Positions 13,362 through 15,767 of a DNA stretch of 15,767 nucleotides are shown here, piece after piece (positions within the stretch are counted from its first letter, which is position 1; every line of letters starts with the position of its first letter). A model generated the notes under the pieces. It had not been told where the DNA came from. It searched no databases and was given only the letters and a program-made list of their open reading frames with translations. The position numbers were made by a program, and so were the translations under genes. Origin of the DNA: an uncultured Oscillospiraceae bacterium. Its GTDB lineage: Bacteria; Bacillota; Clostridia; Oscillospirales; Acutalibacteraceae. The DNA is taken from positions 1-15,767 of the forward strand of contig URJF01000023.1 in NCBI GenBank assembly GCA_900548085.1, read 5' to 3'.

Positions 13362-14477
13362 TTATTTAAAATACATATAGTACTGACACTTTATCATACC
13401 ATTATAGAGCTTGCGCCGTTTGTCCGCTCTTTTGCCAAAGCATTTTTCAAATTCTTCGTCAGGCGAAATTATGCCGTAGGACCAGCCTCTCTTGGACACA
13501 AATTTTTTGCCCATAATGCGATAGATATTCTCAGCCGATTTCAAATCCAACATTCTCTCGCCATAAGGCGGATTAGTAATAAGAGTTCCTGTCTCTGTTT
13601 CAGGTTCAAAGAATTTTATATCCTGCCTTTTTACACTGAAAAACTTGTCTACACCGGCTATTTTAGCGTTATGGAGAGTGAGCTCCACTGCTTTTTTGTC
13701 GATATCGCTGCCTATGGCTCTAAAATCGGTATCTTTTTTTTGGAGGTCATAACATCTGTCTCTTTCCGATGCCCAAACACTCTCCGGTATAAAGTCCCAT
13801 CGTTCCACATCAAAGTGTCTGTGCAAGCCCGGGGCAATATTGTTTGCAAACAGTGCCCCCTCAACAAGTATCGTACCGCTGCCGCAGCATGGGTCATACA
13901 AAGTATGATAGTGTTTCAGTTTAGACAAACTGCACATAGCGGCAGCGAGAGTCTCTCGGATAGGTGCATCATTTCCCTGTGGTCTGTATCCACGCTTGTG
14001 CAGTCCCGCTCCGGAGGTATCTATCATAAGCGTAACCTCGTCCTTCATTATGGAAAATTGAATTTGATGCATCGGACCGGACTCCTCAAACCAGGATATT
14101 CCATAGTCTTCCTTTAGCGATTCCACTACTGCTTTTTTTATTATTTTTTGGCAATCGGGCACAGAATGGAGTGTAGAGCCGATAGAAAATCCCTTAACGG
14201 GAAAGGTATCGGTACTGCCTATAAATTCGGACCAAGGTAACTCCTTAGTACCCACAAAAAGCTCCTCAAAGGTGCCGGCAAAAAATCTGTCAACCACGAT
14301 AAGTATTCTCTCACTGAATCGTGACCAAAGATTAGCACGGGCCAATATGGTTTCGTCGCCCTCAAAAAACACCTTTCCGTTTTCGGCTACAACATTTTGT
14401 GCCTCCATTTGTTTCAGTTCATCTGCCACAAGTCCTTCTACACCTAACAGACAAGTGGCTGCCATCATCATTTGCAT
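13362..14477 (-). CDS. ypsC: THUMP-domain class I SAM-dependent RNA methyltransferase (YpsC/RlmL-like)
   Basis: A 371-aa methyltransferase expected to modify guanine N2 in 23S rRNA, as RlmL does in E. coli. The exact site in Clostridia is not given by sequence. The N-terminal ferredoxin-like plus THUMP part spans about residues 1-155. LHKRGYR (159-165) is the family bridge. DPCCGSGT (195-202) is SAM motif I, and NPPYGERM (302-309) is the catalytic NPPY motif of base N-methyltransferases. The frame is open to 14525, but ATG 14477 has AGG at good spacing and begins the conserved MQMMMAATCLLGVEGLVADE, so I start there. It lies downstream of divIC on the same strand. A terminator-like hairpin stands 32 nt before the start and I see no promoter after it. 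Confidence 0.92.
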   Translation of the reverse strand: MQMMMAATCLLGVEGLVADELKQMEAQNVVAENGKVFFEGDETILARANLWSRFSERILIVVDRFFAGTFEELFVGTKELPWSEFIGSTDTFPVKGFSIGSTLHSVPDCQKIIKKAVVESLKEDYGISWFEESGPMHQIQFSIMKDEVTLMIDTSGAGLHKRGYRPQGNDAPIRETLAAAMCSLSKLKHYHTLYDPCCGSGTILVEGALFANNIAPGLHRHFDVERWDFIPESVWASERDRCYDLQKKDTDFRAIGSDIDKKAVELTLHNAKIAGVDKFFSVKRQDIKFFEPETETGTLITNPPYGERMLDLKSAENIYRIMGKKFVSKRGWSYGIISPDEEFEKCFGKRADKRRKLYNGMIKCQYYMYFK

Positions 14478-14500
14478 GCTTTTTCCTACCTGTTTTTTAC

Positions 14501-14531
14501 AAAAATATAGAGCGATGAAATCCATCGCTCT
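14501..14531 (-). terminator. terminator-like hairpin between divIC and the methyltransferase gene
   Basis: Minus strand: AGAGCGATG (14531-14523), loop GATTT, CATCGCTCT (14517-14509), then ATATTTTTGT. The T-run is slightly interrupted. It is either the divIC terminator or an attenuator in front of the methyltransferase gene. Confidence 0.65.
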
Positions 14532-14542
14532 GCAAACGACAT

Positions 14543-14851
14543 TTATTTACTTTCTGAAATATCGTAAAAAACGACCTCGCCGTCCTTTACATATCCCTTT
14601 TCTCTTGCCTTTTGTTCTATATATTCGTCCTTATCGTCAGAATTGAGGATACTCTTAAGATTTTCGTTATCCTCGGTCTGCTGTGCATACTGTGTGTCGT
14701 ACTCGGCAGCCTGTGCTTTAAGTCTGCTAATGTCCGAAGTATTCTTTATCAGCATTACTGCGCAGTACAACGCCAATACAGAAACAAGAACAGCCACGAT
14801 AATTTTTTTTATAGTCTTTTTGCTTTTTACCTTTTCTGCTTTAGCATTCAT
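14543..14851 (-). CDS. divIC: septum formation initiator, FtsB/DivIC family
   Basis: A 102-aa bitopic cell-division protein. It has a short basic cytoplasmic start (AEKVKSKKTIKK), one transmembrane helix (IIVAVLVSVLALYCAVMLI), and an outside coiled coil (SRLKAQAAEYDTQYAQQTED) ending in KAREKGYVKDGEVVFYD, the typical FtsB/DivIC end. It should act with FtsL and DivIB at the division septum. The frame could start at ATG 14866, but that lacks a ribosome site. GGAG at 14864-14861, 9 nt before ATG 14851, supports 14851. Its position right after yabP-yabQ matches the Bacillus subtilis order yabP-yabQ-divIC, which supports the identity. Confidence 0.9.
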   Translation of the reverse strand: MNAKAEKVKSKKTIKKIIVAVLVSVLALYCAVMLIKNTSDISRLKAQAAEYDTQYAQQTEDNENLKSILNSDDKDEYIEQKAREKGYVKDGEVVFYDISESK

Positions 14852-14884
14852 AGGACATAACTCCATAAATTATAATATAAAATT

Positions 14885-14913
14885 ATTATAGATTATAGTT
14901 ATTTCAAATGCAA
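14885..14913 (-). promoter_or_regulatory. candidate vegetative promoter of divIC
   Basis: Minus strand: -35 TTGCAT (14913-14908), 17-nt spacer, -10 TATAAT (14890-14885). It overlaps the end of yabQ and would let a vegetative division gene be expressed apart from the sporulation genes. The region is very AT-rich, so a chance match is possible. Confidence 0.45.
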
Positions 14914-15264
14914 TACTTTTTTGAGATAATTTTTACTGTTTTTTAACTTTTTTGTTATATTAGCGTTAATATTTTGGAACATATGTATTATTTTGCCCGT
15001 TATGGGCAAAAACAACCTATGCACCGACCAATAATACAGCACAAAGCCTGTCAGCATCAACACAAAAAATAAGCCTCTGACATTACCGTTATTGTATGCA
15101 ATTATGCAAGAATATACCACTGTGCCGAACGCCGACAGCATAAGAGCATCCAAAACAAATGTAAAGAGCTTAGACGAAAATATCTTCTCAATCGCATCTG
15201 CAGCAAAGAATACAAATCCAAAGCCAAAGCCCAGCAGAACAAACACAAAAAAATTAAGGCTCAT
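14899..15264 (-). CDS. yabQ: spore cortex biosynthesis membrane protein YabQ
   Basis: A 121-aa protein with several hydrophobic segments (FFVFVLLGFGFGFVFFAADA, then TFVLDALMLSAFGTVVYSCI, then LFFVLMLTGFVLYY) and a Lys-rich end, the layout of YabQ. In Bacillus subtilis YabQ is made in the mother cell, sits in the forespore outer membrane and is needed for cortex formation. The start overlaps the yabP stop by 4 nt (ATGA), indicating translational coupling. The family identity rests on size, topology and the yabP-yabQ-divIC order. Confidence 0.9.
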   Translation of the reverse strand: MSLNFFVFVLLGFGFGFVFFAADAIEKIFSSKLFTFVLDALMLSAFGTVVYSCIIAYNNGNVRGLFFVLMLTGFVLYYWSVHRLFLPITGKIIHMFQNINANITKKLKNSKNYLKKVLHLK

Positions 15265-15533
15265 GAGAACAACCTTTTGAAAAAGCCTTTTGCATCACTT
15301 TTTTCTGTATATATAACAGCAATAATCTTGCCGTTAATTTTCAATCTGCCGCATTCCAAGTCAAGCACCTCGACCGACAAACCTTCCCCCCTAATAACGA
15401 TATTTCCGCAAGAGGAGTCCGCCGTTATTTCTTCTTCATTAAACGACTCTACATCACTGATTCCAGTCAACTCGAGCACATTCCTGTTTTCCATCAAGAG
15501 CGTGTGTCTTGTAATTTCATCATTATCTGCCAT
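15261..15533 (-). CDS. yabP: sporulation protein YabP
   Basis: A 90-aa soluble beta-rich protein of the YabP/YqfC family: HTLLMENRNVLELTGISDVE near the N-terminus, an acidic middle (SFNEEEITADSS), and GRLKINGKIIAVIYTE near the C-terminus. Members are made during sporulation. The biochemical role is not known. It is the first gene of the yabP-yabQ pair. A weak AAAGG lies about 10 nt before the ATG at 15533. The upstream transporter is closed by a terminator at 15564-15593, so transcription must start within or just behind that hairpin. I could not assign a convincing sporulation promoter. Confidence 0.9.
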   Translation of the reverse strand: MADNDEITRHTLLMENRNVLELTGISDVESFNEEEITADSSCGNIVIRGEGLSVEVLDLECGRLKINGKIIAVIYTEKSDAKGFFKRLFS

Positions 15534-15563
15534 AATGCACAGCCTTTCATACTGAATACAGAG

Positions 15564-15593
15564 AAAAAACCTCCATACAAAATAGTATGGAGG
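15564..15593 (-). terminator. terminator of the EamA transporter gene
   Basis: Minus strand: CCTCCATAC (15593-15585), 6-nt loop, GTATGGAGG (15578-15570), then TTTTTT (15569-15564). A clean 9-bp stem. Confidence 0.85.
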
Positions 15594-15607
15594 AAAATAA
15601 TATTTTA

Positions 15608-15767
15608 TTACAAAACCATAAGCAATGTGCCTGCCACGATGAGAACTAAACCGCCGATAGATTTTAGCGTAAATTGTTCATGTAAAAATATTGCGGCAAA
15701 TACCATAGTGATAACAACACTGAGTTTGTCGATAGGTACAACAACAGAAACCGTTCCGTTTTGCAAC
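15608..15767 (-). CDS. EamA/DMT-family transporter, C-terminal end (partial)
   Basis: The last 52 codons of a gene running off the right edge, ending in TAA at 15610-15608. They read VVVPIDKLSVVITMVFAAIF, then LHEQFTLKSIGGLVLIVAGT and LLMVL, which is the ninth-tenth helix pair of drug/metabolite transporters. The P-x-x-x-L-S and F-L-x-E motifs are typical of EamA repeats. The substrate is unknown. It is too short for the automatic open-frame length cut but its pattern is clear. Confidence 0.8.
   Translation of the reverse strand, partial: LQNGTVSVVVPIDKLSVVITMVFAAIFLHEQFTLKSIGGLVLIVAGTLLMVL

Noticed and set aside
15575..15615. Possible sigma-E -10 (CATACTAT on the minus strand) for yabP
   Set aside because: It lies inside the terminator stem of the upstream gene and has no -35 element at the right distance.
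1..15767. CRISPR arrays, tRNA or rRNA genes, insertion sequences, retron- or toxin-antitoxin-like pairs
   Set aside because: No regularly spaced repeats, cloverleaf or rRNA signatures, transposase motifs or terminal inverted repeats were seen. The XRE gene's divergent partner is a membrane protein without toxin hallmarks.

Overview
The window suggests a low-GC, anaerobic, spore-forming member of the Clostridia, probably a gut Oscillospirales/Ruminococcaceae-like lineage. Three things point that way: a complete pro-sigma-K gene and a yabP-yabQ-divIC block (endospore formers), a large one-polypeptide pyruvate:ferredoxin oxidoreductase (anaerobic energy metabolism), and a queT gene behind a structured leader that looks like a preQ1 riboswitch. 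I inferred the lineage from gene content only.

Layout. Positions 1-600 are AT-rich and decayed, with the 3' end of a tyrosine recombinase and a second unrecognised coding remnant, closed by a strong terminator. Positions 613-1346 hold a divergent pair, a small membrane protein (-) and an XRE-type repressor (+). Three near-identical palindromes lie between them, placed on the two promoters. Positions 1471-2240 are a promoter, a riboswitch-like leader, queT and a terminator. Positions 2240-2700 are degenerate (an amber-interrupted gene on the minus strand and a coding-like stretch on the plus strand). sigK (-) with its own terminator follows, then an acyltransferase-like gene (-) whose 5' end is broken by a 4-bp tandem duplication.

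That gene diverges from an RluA-family pseudouridine synthase (+). Both face each other across two good sigma-A-type promoters, each with its -10 box exactly 6 nt before an ATG, so both transcripts may be leaderless. A small membrane protein overlaps the end of the synthase gene. Next is nifJ (1174 aa) with a strong promoter, a leader hairpin and two terminators, convergent with two GPH-family sugar:cation symporters (-). Each symporter has its own promoter. The downstream one carries an unusual soluble helical tail of about 170 residues.

The right part is a minus-strand run: the 3' end of an EamA transporter, terminator, yabP-yabQ (4-bp overlap), divIC, a terminator-like hairpin, and a YpsC-like RNA methyltransferase.

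Functionally the window is mostly core chromosome (sporulation, division, rRNA modification, pyruvate oxidation, sugar uptake, queuosine-precursor uptake) with accessory scars at the left end. I found no CRISPR array, rRNA, tRNA or insertion sequence, and no clear new multi-gene system. The most notable signals are regulatory: the three-operator divergent switch, the back-to-back leaderless promoters and the frameshifting duplication.
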